Of a stretch of 64,000 nucleotides of DNA, positions 1-8,242 are shown piece after piece. Location: contig NZ_JAGHZV010000008.1 in NCBI RefSeq assembly GCF_017745215.1, forward strand, positions 124,001-188,000, given 5' to 3'. Under the pieces are notes generated by a model. The model was not told the DNA's origin and made no database searches. It saw only the letters and a list, made by a program, of their open reading frames with translations. Numbering within the stretch: the first letter of the stretch is position 1; each line of letters starts with the position of its first letter. A program made the position numbers and the translations under genes. This DNA comes from Sphingomonas sp. (lineage in GTDB: Bacteria > Pseudomonadota > Alphaproteobacteria > Sphingomonadales > Sphingomonadaceae).

Positions 1-1296
1 CCCGCGATCGAGGGGCGCTGGTTCGGGACGATGTGCCTCTCCGAGCCGCAGGCCGGTTCCAGCCTCGCCGACGTCCGCACCCGCGCCACCCCCGACGGCA
101 GCGACGCGCTCGGCAACCGCTACCGGCTGGTCGGCAACAAGATGTGGATCTCCGGCGGCGACCAGGACGTCAGCGAGAACATCGTCCACCTCGTGCTCGC
201 CAAGGTGCCGGGTGCGGACGGAATGCTGCCCGAGGGAACGGCGGGGATCTCGCTGTTCATCGTGCCCAAGATCCTGCCTGACGGGTCGCGGAATGACGTG
301 AGCGTCGCGGGGCTCAACCACAAGATGGGCTATCGCGGCACCGCCAATTGCCTGCTCAACCTCGGCGAGGCGGACGGCGCGATCGGCTGGATCGTCGGCG
401 AGGCGGGCGACGGGCTCCGCCAGATGTTCCAGATGATGAACGAGGCGCGGATCGGCGTGGGCATGGGCGCGGCGGCGCTCGGCTATCGCAGCTACCTGCT
501 CTCGGCGCGCTATGCCCGCGAGCGGCTGCAGGGCCGCGAGCCCGGCCGGCGCACCGGACCGCCGGTCGCGATCGTCGAGCACCCCGACGTGCGGCGGATG
601 CTGCTCCAGCAGAAGGCCTATGTCGAAGGCGCGCTCGCGCTGTGCCTCTATTGCGCACGGCTGGTCGACACCGCCGAGATCAGCGCCGACGATGCCGCGC
701 TGCTCGGGCTGCTCACCCCCGTCGCCAAGACATGGCCCTCGGAACATGGCCTCGCCGCGAACGACATCGCGATCCAGATCCACGGCGGCTATGGCTATAC
801 CCGCGACTTCGACGTCGAGCAGCTGTGGCGAGACAACCGGCTCAACCCGATCCACGAAGGTACCACCGGCATCCAGGCGATGGACCTGGTCGGGCGCAAG
901 ATCGTGGCGGACGGATCGGGACTGACGGTGCTGGGGCTGCGGATGCTCAAGACCGCCGAGGCGGCGCGCGGCGTGCCGGGGCTCGAGGCGCATGCGGCGG
1001 CGCTGTCCGCGGCATGGCGCGGGGTGACCGACACGATCGACGCGCTGCGGGCGGCGGACCGGGGGCATGTGCTCGACAATGCGACGCCCTTCCTCCACGC
1101 GTTCGGCCACGTCGTGCTGGCGTGGCTGTGGCTCGACCAGGCGCTTGCGGTGACGGGCGACGGCGACTTCGCCGAGGGCAAGCGCCGCGCGTGCCGCTTC
1201 TTCTTCGAATGCGAGCTGCCTCGGGTGGCGCCGCTGCTGGCGTTCGTGGCGTCGGGGAGCGATGTCGCGGCCGGGGCGCCGGCGGGGATTTTCTGA
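1..1296 (+). CDS. acyl-CoA dehydrogenase, 5'-truncated by window edge
   Basis: Flavoprotein that would oxidise an acyl-CoA to the 2,3-enoyl-CoA in beta-oxidation or a related degradation pathway. The reading frame is open from base 1, so the N-terminal domain lies outside the window; the ATG at 31 is internal. The visible part opens with the middle-domain motif CLSEPQAGSS (usually TEPQAGSD), then the helical C-terminal domain with IHGGYGYTRDF and the conserved RDNRLNPIHEGTTGIQ stretch. An extra helical tail of about 110 residues resembles the C-terminal Z-type extension of the DmdC-like (methylmercaptopropionyl-CoA) subgroup. The acyl chain cannot be assigned. A REP-like fragment follows directly. 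Confidence 0.9.
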   Translation, partial: PAIEGRWFGTMCLSEPQAGSSLADVRTRATPDGSDALGNRYRLVGNKMWISGGDQDVSENIVHLVLAKVPGADGMLPEGTAGISLFIVPKILPDGSRNDVSVAGLNHKMGYRGTANCLLNLGEADGAIGWIVGEAGDGLRQMFQMMNEARIGVGMGAAALGYRSYLLSARYARERLQGREPGRRTGPPVAIVEHPDVRRMLLQQKAYVEGALALCLYCARLVDTAEISADDAALLGLLTPVAKTWPSEHGLAANDIAIQIHGGYGYTRDFDVEQLWRDNRLNPIHEGTTGIQAMDLVGRKIVADGSGLTVLGLRMLKTAEAARGVPGLEAHAAALSAAWRGVTDTIDALRAADRGHVLDNATPFLHAFGHVVLAWLWLDQALAVTGDGDFAEGKRRACRFFFECELPRVAPLLAFVASGSDVAAGAPAGIF

Positions 1297-1302
1297 CTGG
1301 AG

Positions 1303-1331
1303 CCTCATCCCGGCGAAAACCGGCATGACGG
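1303..1331. repeat. degenerate REP-like half element
   Basis: CATCCCGGCG and CCGGCATGACGG around a short loop match the arm of the inverted repeat at 63705-63788 with a few changes. It lies in the short gap after the acyl-CoA dehydrogenase stop codon. No T-run follows, so a role as an intrinsic terminator is not supported. Confidence 0.5.
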
Positions 1332-1409
1332 TTCAAGAGCGAAGGCGGAAGCAGGTCCAGGCCGGCGCTCGATAAGGGTCGCGAGATCGTCGCCGACCAG
1401 GCCTGCGCT

Positions 1410-2168
1410 TCAGCGCCCGCGCCGGCGGGGATGGCCGGTGGCGACGCCGTTCGAGAGCCGCGCGACCCAGGGATACCGCGCCGCCATCGCTTCGGTATAG
1501 CCGAGGTTGAAGACCGTCGGGCTCTTCGCGGGCCGCTCGGCGCGGGTGTAGAGCGTGCCGAACAGCCGGTCCCAGGCGAAGTTGGTGATGCCGAAATTGC
1601 CGTCCTCGTCGTGGAAATGATGCTCCATGTGGCGCGCCTTCATCACCGCGAGCCACCTCGCCCGCGGCTTGTAGGCCAGATGCTGGACGCAGTGCGCGAA
1701 CTCGTAGAAGCAGGTGCAGAGCAAGCCGGTGGCGAAGCCCGCCGCGGCGCCGCCCACCCCGCCGATCGCATAGCCGGGGAGCGCGGTCACCAGCAGCAGC
1801 GTCGGCAGCGTGGTGTGGAGCGCGCCGAACAGCACTTCGAGGTGGTTGGGATCCCGGTGGTGGTCGTAGTGGATCCGCTTCCACACACCGGCGAGCGCCG
1901 GGACCTTGAACATCCAATGGCAGTGCAGCAGCCAGCGGTGGAGCCCATACCAGATCAGCGGATAGGCCAGGAGCACCAGCACGATGCTCGCCACCGTCGG
2001 CAGCGGCGCGGCCGGATGCCAGGCGTAGAGCGCGATCGAGAGCCCGGTCAGCGCGAGATAGGCGAGGATCGCGTGGTGCTGGACATAGGCCGCGACCAGC
2101 TCGCGGAAGGTCATCCGGTCGAGATGGTGCGAGCGTCTCCAGAAGCGCTTCGCCATGTCCGCGGCCAT
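1410..2168 (-). CDS. sterol desaturase / fatty acid hydroxylase family protein
   Basis: Integral-membrane di-iron oxygenase of 252 residues that would hydroxylate or desaturate a lipid, carotenoid or hopanoid substrate. The family's histidine clusters are all present: HRWLLH (77-82), HYDHH (100-104), HCVQH (159-163) and HMEHHFH (180-186). Hydrophobic segments lie near residues 33-50, 58-75 and 118-155. The start at 2168 follows a GAGG-type ribosome site. The gene is divergent from the 180-residue protein at 2292, and a perfect FNR-type palindrome lies between them, 60 bases upstream of this start. An O2-consuming enzyme beside a low-oxygen operator is plausible but unproven. The substrate cannot be told from sequence. 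Confidence 0.85.
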   Translation of the reverse strand: MAADMAKRFWRRSHHLDRMTFRELVAAYVQHHAILAYLALTGLSIALYAWHPAAPLPTVASIVLVLLAYPLIWYGLHRWLLHCHWMFKVPALAGVWKRIHYDHHRDPNHLEVLFGALHTTLPTLLLVTALPGYAIGGVGGAAAGFATGLLCTCFYEFAHCVQHLAYKPRARWLAVMKARHMEHHFHDEDGNFGITNFAWDRLFGTLYTRAERPAKSPTVFNLGYTEAMAARYPWVARLSNGVATGHPRRRGR

Positions 2169-2227
2169 CTCGTCACCTCGTTCGATCTTTCCGGAGCCGC
2201 GACTAGCATCACGGCGGGCGGCAGGGT

Positions 2228-2241
2228 TTGACGGCCGTCAA
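2228..2241. promoter_or_regulatory. FNR/FixK-type operator
   Basis: TTGAC-GGCC-GTCAA is a perfect 14-base palindrome matching the FNR/FixK consensus (TTGAT-N4-ATCAA, with the TTGAC variant). It lies in the divergent gap between the fatty-acid hydroxylase (start 2168) and the 180-residue protein (start 2292) and could serve either. Similar palindromes occur at 6558, 11793 and 11815. Confidence 0.75.
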
Positions 2242-2291
2242 TGCGCCGCCACGCGGCGTCGGCCAGGAGTCGCTTCCGAAGGAGAGCCCGA

Positions 2292-2834
2292 GTGAGCGAA
2301 CCCCGTTGGTCCGACGATGCCGTGGTCGTGCCGTTCGCGCGGCGCTGGTGGATGATCGACGAGATCGAGCTGGTGCCGCTGGTCGCCGAACAGGCGCAGC
2401 TCGCGATCCTGTGCGACGCGCTCGAGGCCTGCGCCGACGCCTTGCCCGCCGCGCCCGAGGAAGCGGTGGCGGCGCGGCTCTGCGCGAGGCTCGACCAGGT
2501 CGCGGCGCGCGGCGAGACGGGCGCGGTCGAAGCGCTCGCCGCGCGGCTCGACACGATCTGCGGTGACCCGCTCGCGCTGGCGATGCTCGATCGCTGCGGC
2601 CCCTGCCGCATGGCCGATGCCGTCCACGCGCAGGACTTGGCGGCGATGCTCCGCGCAGGGACCAACGCGGGCATCTCGCCCGACGCGCTCGCCTATATGC
2701 TGCGCTGCTTCTTCACCGGCTGCCGCCGTACCATGGACCTCGAGCTGCTCGCGCTGCTCGCGCTCGCCCGCAACCGGCTGACCGCCGAGGCGCGGATGCT
2801 GCTGAGCGGCGCGCTTGCTCGCCGCGCGGCCTAG
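2292..2834 (+). CDS. hypothetical protein beside FNR, 180 aa
   Basis: I do not recognise this protein. GTG start at 2292 is chosen because a perfect AAGGAG (2279-2284) sits 7 bases before it; the frame is open further upstream but without a ribosome site. The product is mostly alpha-helical, with a W-W-M-I-D segment near the N-terminus and a repeat-like helical body. It has several cysteines (in CxxC-like context around DRCGPCRM and in CFFTGC). No signal peptide or membrane span is visible. It is downstream of an FNR-box palindrome and runs tail-to-tail into fnr, overlapping it by four bases (CTAG). A low-oxygen-induced protein of unknown role is the best statement. Confidence 0.7.
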   Translation: MSEPRWSDDAVVVPFARRWWMIDEIELVPLVAEQAQLAILCDALEACADALPAAPEEAVAARLCARLDQVAARGETGAVEALAARLDTICGDPLALAMLDRCGPCRMADAVHAQDLAAMLRAGTNAGISPDALAYMLRCFFTGCRRTMDLELLALLALARNRLTAEARMLLSGALARRAA

Positions 2835-3541
2835 CCGGCCTCGGCGCGGACGGCGAGGCCGGTCCGGTCGGCGATCGTCACCGCGCGGCCGCCGGGAAGC
2901 CCGATCACGCCGGCGTTGCGCAGCTTGGTCATCTGGCGGCTCACCGTCTCGATCGTGAGGCCGAGCACATCGGCGATCTGGCCTCGGTTGAGCGGCAGGT
3001 CGAAGGTCAGCGGCCCGTCGGGCGTCGCACGGCACCCGCTCGATCCGGCGCGTGACGCCATGTCGAGCAGGAAGCCGGCGATCTTCTCCTCGGCCGACTT
3101 GCGCGCCAGCGTGAGCATCCGGCCGCGGGCTTCGTTCAGTGCCAGCAGCGTGCGCTGGAGCAGGAGATGCTCCATCCGCGCATGATCCTCGAGCACGCGC
3201 TCGAACGCCTTGCGCGGAAAGACGCAGAGCTCGGCGTCGGTGAGCGCAGTGATCGTGAAGTCGGCCTGGTCGGCATAGAGCTGGCCGACGAAATCGGCCG
3301 GATAGAGCAGCCCGACGATCTGCTCGCGTCCGTCGGCGGTCGACGCGACGAGCTTGAGCACGCCCGAGAGGAGGTTGGCGCAGATCACGCTTTCGTCGCC
3401 CGCCCAGATCACGCTCTCCCCGCGCGCGACGCGGCGGCGCTGGCCCAGCGTGTTGAGCGCGGACAGCTCGCGATCGTCCAGGCTGCCGCACAGGGCCTGG
3501 TCGCGGACCGCGCAATCGGCACAGATGTCCATCAGGGCCAT
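2831..3541 (-). CDS. fnr: FNR-type oxygen-sensing transcription regulator, paralog 1
   Basis: Crp/Fnr-family regulator of 236 residues. Cys7, Cys10, Cys18 (C-x2-C-x7-C) and Cys106 are placed as the four ligands of the oxygen-labile [4Fe-4S] cluster in FNR. A cyclic-nucleotide-binding-like beta-barrel is followed by a C-terminal winged helix. Its recognition helix reads ETVSRQ, retaining the Glu, Ser and Arg that contact TTGAT half-sites. In E. coli and alphaproteobacteria such proteins activate bd oxidase, hemN and ompW under low oxygen, which are exactly the genes around it. Start at 3541; a second ATG three codons in (3532) is also possible. It is downstream of cydX on the same strand, 88 bases away, with no clear FNR box in that gap. 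Confidence 0.9.
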   Translation of the reverse strand: MALMDICADCAVRDQALCGSLDDRELSALNTLGQRRRVARGESVIWAGDESVICANLLSGVLKLVASTADGREQIVGLLYPADFVGQLYADQADFTITALTDAELCVFPRKAFERVLEDHARMEHLLLQRTLLALNEARGRMLTLARKSAEEKIAGFLLDMASRAGSSGCRATPDGPLTFDLPLNRGQIADVLGLTIETVSRQMTKLRNAGVIGLPGGRAVTIADRTGLAVRAEAG

Positions 3542-3629
3542 GCCGGTTTCATAGGTCTTGCGCGGCGGCTTGTCGCCTCCGGAAAAGGGACGAATTGTCC
3601 TAGCCCAAGGTATTGGCCGAGGGCGATGG

Positions 3630-3740
3630 TCAGCCCTCGGCTTCGTCCTCGATCGGCAAGTGGAACTCGTGCCAGATGCCGTTGAGGATGCCGAAGCCGA
3701 CCGCGAGGCCGAGGCCGAGGACCCAGGTGAAATACCACAT
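3630..3740 (-). CDS. cydX: cytochrome bd oxidase small subunit CydX
   Basis: A 36-residue single-span membrane peptide that stabilises the CydAB haem d-containing oxidase. It begins MWYFTWVLGLGLAVGF, keeps the family's N-terminal aromatic cluster (MWYF-W), the hydrophobic helix and the polar N-x2-W-x-E segment (NGIWHE), and ends in acidic residues. It starts 12 bases after cydB stops, with a GAGGAG ribosome site over the gap, so it is the third gene of cydABX. It is too short for ordinary gene calling. Confidence 0.93.
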   Translation of the reverse strand: MWYFTWVLGLGLAVGFGILNGIWHEFHLPIEDEAEG

Positions 3741-3752
3741 GGCGAAAGCTCC

Positions 3753-4892
3753 TCAGTAGAAGTCGGGGTTGGTGCGGACGTCCTCGCTGGTCACGCGGCC
3801 GAACATCACCCTGTAGGCCCAGGCGGTGTAGGCAAGCACGATCGGCAGGAAGACCACGGTGACGAACAGCATGATGCCCAGCGTCATGCGCGTGGACGAG
3901 GCGTTCCACACCGTCAGGCTCGAATGCGCGTCGATGCTCGACGGCAGGATATAGGGGAACATCGAGCAGCCGACGGTGGCGATGATCCCCAGCGCCGACG
4001 CCGAGGAGCCGGCGAAGGCGAGCGGTTCCGAATTGCCGCGGATGCCGACGATCGCGAGCAGCGCGCCCGCGAAGCCGAGGACCGGCGCGGCGACCATCCA
4101 GGGGTAACGGCCATAGTTGGCGAGCCACGCGCCCGACACCGCTTCGCTCGTGGTGCGCAGCGGGTTCGACGGGCCGAACGGATCGACCTCGCCGACGACG
4201 TGATAGCCGAGCCCGCCATAAGCGACGAACAGGAAGCCGATCGCGAACAGCGCCACCGAAGCGATCGCCGCGATGCTGCCGAACGCCTTGGCGCGCGCCT
4301 TCACCGGGCCGTCCTCGATCTTGATCGCGAGCCACGCCGAGCCGTGGAGCACGAGCATCGCCAGCGAGAGCAGCCCGCAGAGCAAGGTAAAGGGCGTGAA
4401 CAGGCCGAGGAAGCTGCCCTCGTAGAAGGCGCGAAGGTCGCCATCGAGCCGGAAGGGCGCGCCCTGGAGGACGTTGCCCACCGCGACGCCGAACACCAGC
4501 GCGGGCACGAAGCCGCCGACGAACAATGCCCAGTCCCAGCGCTTGCGCCATCTGGGGTCGGGCTTCTTCGAACGGTATTTGAATCCGACCGGCCTGAGGA
4601 TCAGCGCCGCGAGCACGACGAACATCGCGAGGTAGAAGCCCGAGAAGCTCACCGCATAGACGAACGGCCAGGCCGCGAAGATCGCGCCGCCGCCGAGGAT
4701 GAACCACACCTGGTTGCCTTCCCAGGTCGGCCCGACCGAGTTGATCACCATCCGGCGCTCGGCATCGTCGCGCGCGACCCAGGGGAGCAGCGCGGCGACG
4801 CCGAGGTCGAACCCGTCGGTGAGCGCGAAGCCGATGAGCAGCACGCCCAGCAGCACCCACCAGATGACGCGCAGCGTCTCATAGTCGAACAT
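3753..4892 (-). CDS. cydB: cytochrome bd ubiquinol oxidase subunit II
   Basis: 379-residue polytopic subunit of the high-affinity bd-type quinol oxidase, partner of CydA. It has the family start (aromatic residues, then the FALTDGFDLGVA motif), WEGNQVWF near residue 57 and about nine hydrophobic spans. It lies 20 bases after cydA and directly before cydX, so the three subunits are one operon transcribed away from the FNR box at 6558. Confidence 0.96.
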   Translation of the reverse strand: MFDYETLRVIWWVLLGVLLIGFALTDGFDLGVAALLPWVARDDAERRMVINSVGPTWEGNQVWFILGGGAIFAAWPFVYAVSFSGFYLAMFVVLAALILRPVGFKYRSKKPDPRWRKRWDWALFVGGFVPALVFGVAVGNVLQGAPFRLDGDLRAFYEGSFLGLFTPFTLLCGLLSLAMLVLHGSAWLAIKIEDGPVKARAKAFGSIAAIASVALFAIGFLFVAYGGLGYHVVGEVDPFGPSNPLRTTSEAVSGAWLANYGRYPWMVAAPVLGFAGALLAIVGIRGNSEPLAFAGSSASALGIIATVGCSMFPYILPSSIDAHSSLTVWNASSTRMTLGIMLFVTVVFLPIVLAYTAWAYRVMFGRVTSEDVRTNPDFY

Positions 4893-4912
4893 GATCGTTT
4901 CCTTCCTGAAGC

Positions 4913-6484
4913 TCAGGCGGTGGCGGGAATGGCGGCGGGGATCGGGCCCGGCGCGGGTCGATCATCCTCGCGGTCCTCCGGCCCGTGCCGGATCGCCGCG
5001 AGGATCAGCCGCACCTCGATCACCGCCAGCCCGCCGTAGAGCGCGGTGAATCCCGCGATCGTCGTCCACAGCGCCGCGGGGCTGAGCGAGCTGTTGGCGA
5101 GGAAGGTCGGCAGCACGCCTTCGATCGCCCAGGGCTGGCGCCCCATCTCGGCGACGACCCAGCCGAGCTCGGCCGCGATCCACGGCAGCGGAATCGCCGC
5201 CACCGCGAGCCGCAGGAACCAGCGCGAGGTCAGGTGCCGGCGCAACGAGCAGAGCAGGAAGGCGGTCGCGAACAGCGCGATCATCGCGAAGCCGACGCCG
5301 GCCATGAAGCGGAAGCTCCAGAACATCAGCGGGACGCTCGGCACCGTGTCCCAGGCTGCGGCGCTGATCTGCTGCGGCGTCGCCTCGCGCGGATCGGCGA
5401 GCTGGCGCTTGAGCAGCAGCGCATAGCCGAGGTCGCGCTTGTGCGCTTCGAACTTCGCGCGCGCGGCCAGGTCGTTCGGGTTGGCCTTGAGCGTCTGCAC
5501 CGCATCATAGGCGAGGATGCCCGAGGCGATCCGCTCCTGTGCGCGCAGCACCAGCTCGGACATGCCGGTGACTTCCTTGTCGAGGCTGCGCGTCGCGATC
5601 AGGCCGAGCACCCAGGGTACGTCGACGGCGTAATGGGTGGTCTTCGCTTCGGTGTCGGGGATGCCGATCAGCGTGATGCCGGCGGGCGCGGGGGCGGTGT
5701 GCCACATCGCCTCGATCGCAGCGAGCTTCATCTTCTGGTTGTCGGTGAGCGCATAGCCGCTCTCGTCGCCGAGCACGACGACCGATAGCGACGAGGCGAG
5801 CCCGAACGCCGCCGCGACCGTGAGCGAGCGCCGCGCGACGGGGACGAACCGGCCCTTGAGCAGCCAGAAGGCCGAGACGCCGAGCACCAGCACCGACGCG
5901 ATGACATAGCCCGCGCTCACCGTGTGGACGAACTTGGCCTGGGCGATCGGGTTGAACAGCACCGCGCCGAAGTCGCTCACTTCCATCCGCATCGTGTCCG
6001 GATTGAAGGTGGCGCCGACAGGGTTCTGCATCCAGCCGTTGGCGATCAGGATCCAGAGCGCCGAGAGGTTGGTGCCCAGCGCCACCAGGAAGGTGACCGC
6101 GAGGTGGCCGAGCTTCGACAGCCTGTCCCAGCCGAAGAACATGATCCCGACCATCGTCGCTTCGAGGAAGAAGGCCATCAGCCCCTCGATCGCGAGCGGG
6201 GCGCCGAAGATGTCGCCGACATAGTGCGAGAAATAGGACCAGTTGGTGCCGAACTGGAATTCCATGGTGAGGCCGGTCGCGACCCCGAGCACGAAGTTGA
6301 TCCCGAAGATCTTGCCCCAGAAGCGCGTCGCCGTGCGCCACACCGGGCGATCGGTCATGACATAGACCGATTCCATGATGACGAGCATGAACGACAGGCC
6401 GAGCGTGAGCGGCACGAACAGGAAGTGGTAGAGCGCCGTCAGCGCGAATTGCAGCCGCGACAGATCGGTGACCATCAGGTCCAT
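4913..6484 (-). CDS. cydA: cytochrome bd ubiquinol oxidase subunit I
   Basis: 523-residue catalytic subunit carrying haems b558, b595 and d; oxidises ubiquinol and reduces O2 to water at very low O2. His20 corresponds to the N-terminal b595 axial ligand. A second His lies in AKFVHTVSAGY (b558), and the strongly conserved GRQPW motif is near residue 447. The loop between is of the shorter kind. The open frame extends far upstream (to 8215) but only as composition; ATG 6484 is chosen for its GGAGGAG ribosome site and family N-terminus. First gene of cydABX, divergent from cydDC across an FNR palindrome. Confidence 0.96.
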   Translation of the reverse strand: MDLMVTDLSRLQFALTALYHFLFVPLTLGLSFMLVIMESVYVMTDRPVWRTATRFWGKIFGINFVLGVATGLTMEFQFGTNWSYFSHYVGDIFGAPLAIEGLMAFFLEATMVGIMFFGWDRLSKLGHLAVTFLVALGTNLSALWILIANGWMQNPVGATFNPDTMRMEVSDFGAVLFNPIAQAKFVHTVSAGYVIASVLVLGVSAFWLLKGRFVPVARRSLTVAAAFGLASSLSVVVLGDESGYALTDNQKMKLAAIEAMWHTAPAPAGITLIGIPDTEAKTTHYAVDVPWVLGLIATRSLDKEVTGMSELVLRAQERIASGILAYDAVQTLKANPNDLAARAKFEAHKRDLGYALLLKRQLADPREATPQQISAAAWDTVPSVPLMFWSFRFMAGVGFAMIALFATAFLLCSLRRHLTSRWFLRLAVAAIPLPWIAAELGWVVAEMGRQPWAIEGVLPTFLANSSLSPAALWTTIAGFTALYGGLAVIEVRLILAAIRHGPEDREDDRPAPGPIPAAIPATA

Positions 6485-6557
6485 CGGTTTTCTCCTCCGC
6501 GAGGCCGAAAAGGCCCGCCGGCGGAGATGCGGATAGGGTCGCGGCGCAAGCGGAACA

Positions 6558-6571
6558 TTGACCGCGGTCAA
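6558..6571. promoter_or_regulatory. FNR-type operator between cydABX and cydDC
   Basis: TTGAC-CGCG-GTCAA is a perfect 14-base palindrome of the FNR/FixK class. It lies 73 bases upstream of cydA and 33 bases upstream of cydD, so it could control both the oxidase and its assembly transporter. Confidence 0.85.
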
Positions 6572-6604
6572 AGACGGCGCCGCCGCGGCGGGCGACGGCA
6601 GGGC

Positions 6605-8242
6605 ATGGCGACAGTGCTCCACGACCCGGTTCACGACAAGGCTTTCGCGCGCGAACGGACGCGCTGGCTCAGGGCGCATGCCGCGCGGACGCGGGCGTCG
6701 GCCGGGCTGCTGTTGTTGGATTCGGCGGCGGCGATCGGCTTCGCGGGCGGGATCGCAGGAGCGGTGGTCGCCGCGCCCGCCGGCTGGGCGGCGGCGCTGC
6801 CCTGGGCGATGATCGCCACGTTCTCGGGACTGGCTCGGGGGCTGTTCGCGATGCTCTCGCTGCGCGCCGGCGCGGCGGGCGCGGAGGCGGCCAAGCTGCG
6901 GCTTCGCCGGCGCGTGGTCGACGCGGCGCTGCACCGGTCGCCGGGCGCGAGGGCAACGGTCGGCACGCTGATGACCGCAGCGGTCGACGAAGTCGAGGCA
7001 CTCGATGGCTATGTCGCGCGCTTCCTGCCCGCGCGGCAGGCGGCCACGGTGGCGCCGATGCTCGTGCTCGGCGTGACTGCGCTGGCGAGCCCGGTCGCGG
7101 CGGGCATATTGGTGGCGACGCTGATCCCCTTCGTCGTCGCGATGGCGTTGGCGGGCGGCGCGGCTGCGGACGAATCGCGGCGCCAGTTCATCGCGCGCGC
7201 ACGGCTCTCGGGCCGCTTCGCCGACCGGGTCCGCGCGCTGCCGGTGGTGCTCGCCTTCCGCGCGGCGGGCCGCGAGGCGGCGGCGCTGGGCGCGGCAGCC
7301 GACGAGCTCGCCCGGCGGACGATGTGCGTGCTGCGCGTCGCGTTCCTTTCCTCGGGTGCGCTCGAATTCTTCGCGGCGCTCTCGGTCGCGCTTGTCGCGG
7401 TCTATTGCGGGTTCAACCTGCTCGGGCTGCTCCCCTTCCCCGTCCCCGAGAAGCTCGACCTGGCGCGCGCCTTCTTCGTCCTCGCGCTCGCACCGGAATT
7501 CTATGGGCCGCTGCGCCGCCTCGCCGCAGCCTATCACGACAAGCAGGCGGCCGAGACCGCGGCCGACCGTCTGATGGCGCTGCCCGAGCCAGCAGCGGCG
7601 CCGCCCGGCACCCCGGCCGACTTGCCCGCGATCGTCTTCAGCGACGTGACGATCCGCTACCCCGGCGAGGAGCGCGACGCAGTCTCGGGCGTATCCTTCG
7701 CCGTCGCGCCGGGCGAGACGGTCGCGCTGCTCGGGCCTTCGGGCAGCGGCAAGTCGAGCCTGCTCCACCTGCTCCTCGGTCTCGCGCCCTTGAGCAGTGG
7801 GTCGGTAAGCGTCGGCAACGTCGCCGCGATCGCGGCCTGGGCGGGGCAGCAACCGCTGATCGTCGCCGGCACGATCCGCGACAACCTCCTGCTCGCTCGC
7901 ACCGAAGCGAGTGCGGACGAACTGGCGACAGCGATCGAAGCCGCCGGCCTGGCGCCGATGCTCGCCAACCGCCCGCTCGGCCTCGACAGCCCGATCGACG
8001 CGCGCGGCAGCGGGCTCTCGGGCGGCGAGCGGCGACGGATCGCGCTCGCCCGCGCGCTGCTCAAGCCCGCCCCGCTCCTCCTCCTCGACGAGCCCACGGC
8101 GCACCTCGACCACGCCAGCGAGACTGCGCTGATCGCGACGATCGCCGCCGCACGCCGCGGCCGCACCGTGCTGATCGCGACGCACAGCGAACGGCTCGCG
8201 GCCATCGCAGACCATGTCGTGCGGCTGGGGGGCGGGCGATGA
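6605..8242 (+). CDS. cydD: thiol reductant ABC exporter subunit CydD
   Basis: 545-residue half-transporter with an N-terminal six-span membrane domain and a C-terminal ATPase. Walker A is GPSGSGKSS near residue 376, the signature LSGGERRR near 472, and Walker B LLLLDEPT follows. With CydC it exports cysteine/glutathione and haem-related cargo to the periplasm and is needed to assemble bd oxidase. ATG 6605 is the first start compatible with the family N-terminus; the frame is open upstream without meaning. Its stop overlaps the cydC start (ATGA), and an FNR palindrome is 33 bases upstream. Confidence 0.93.
   Translation: MATVLHDPVHDKAFARERTRWLRAHAARTRASAGLLLLDSAAAIGFAGGIAGAVVAAPAGWAAALPWAMIATFSGLARGLFAMLSLRAGAAGAEAAKLRLRRRVVDAALHRSPGARATVGTLMTAAVDEVEALDGYVARFLPARQAATVAPMLVLGVTALASPVAAGILVATLIPFVVAMALAGGAAADESRRQFIARARLSGRFADRVRALPVVLAFRAAGREAAALGAAADELARRTMCVLRVAFLSSGALEFFAALSVALVAVYCGFNLLGLLPFPVPEKLDLARAFFVLALAPEFYGPLRRLAAAYHDKQAAETAADRLMALPEPAAAPPGTPADLPAIVFSDVTIRYPGEERDAVSGVSFAVAPGETVALLGPSGSGKSSLLHLLLGLAPLSSGSVSVGNVAAIAAWAGQQPLIVAGTIRDNLLLARTEASADELATAIEAAGLAPMLANRPLGLDSPIDARGSGLSGGERRRIALARALLKPAPLLLLDEPTAHLDHASETALIATIAAARRGRTVLIATHSERLAAIADHVVRLGGGR

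Noticed and set aside
3542..3629. TTGTC-CTAG-CCCAA as a possible FNR box upstream of the first fnr gene
   Set aside because: Neither half matches well and there is no symmetry; too weak to claim autoregulation.
4913..8215. 1100-codon open frame spanning cydA and the antisense of cydD
   Set aside because: High GC removes stop codons; only 4913-6484 has CydA homology, and a ribosome site and family N-terminus fix the start at 6484.
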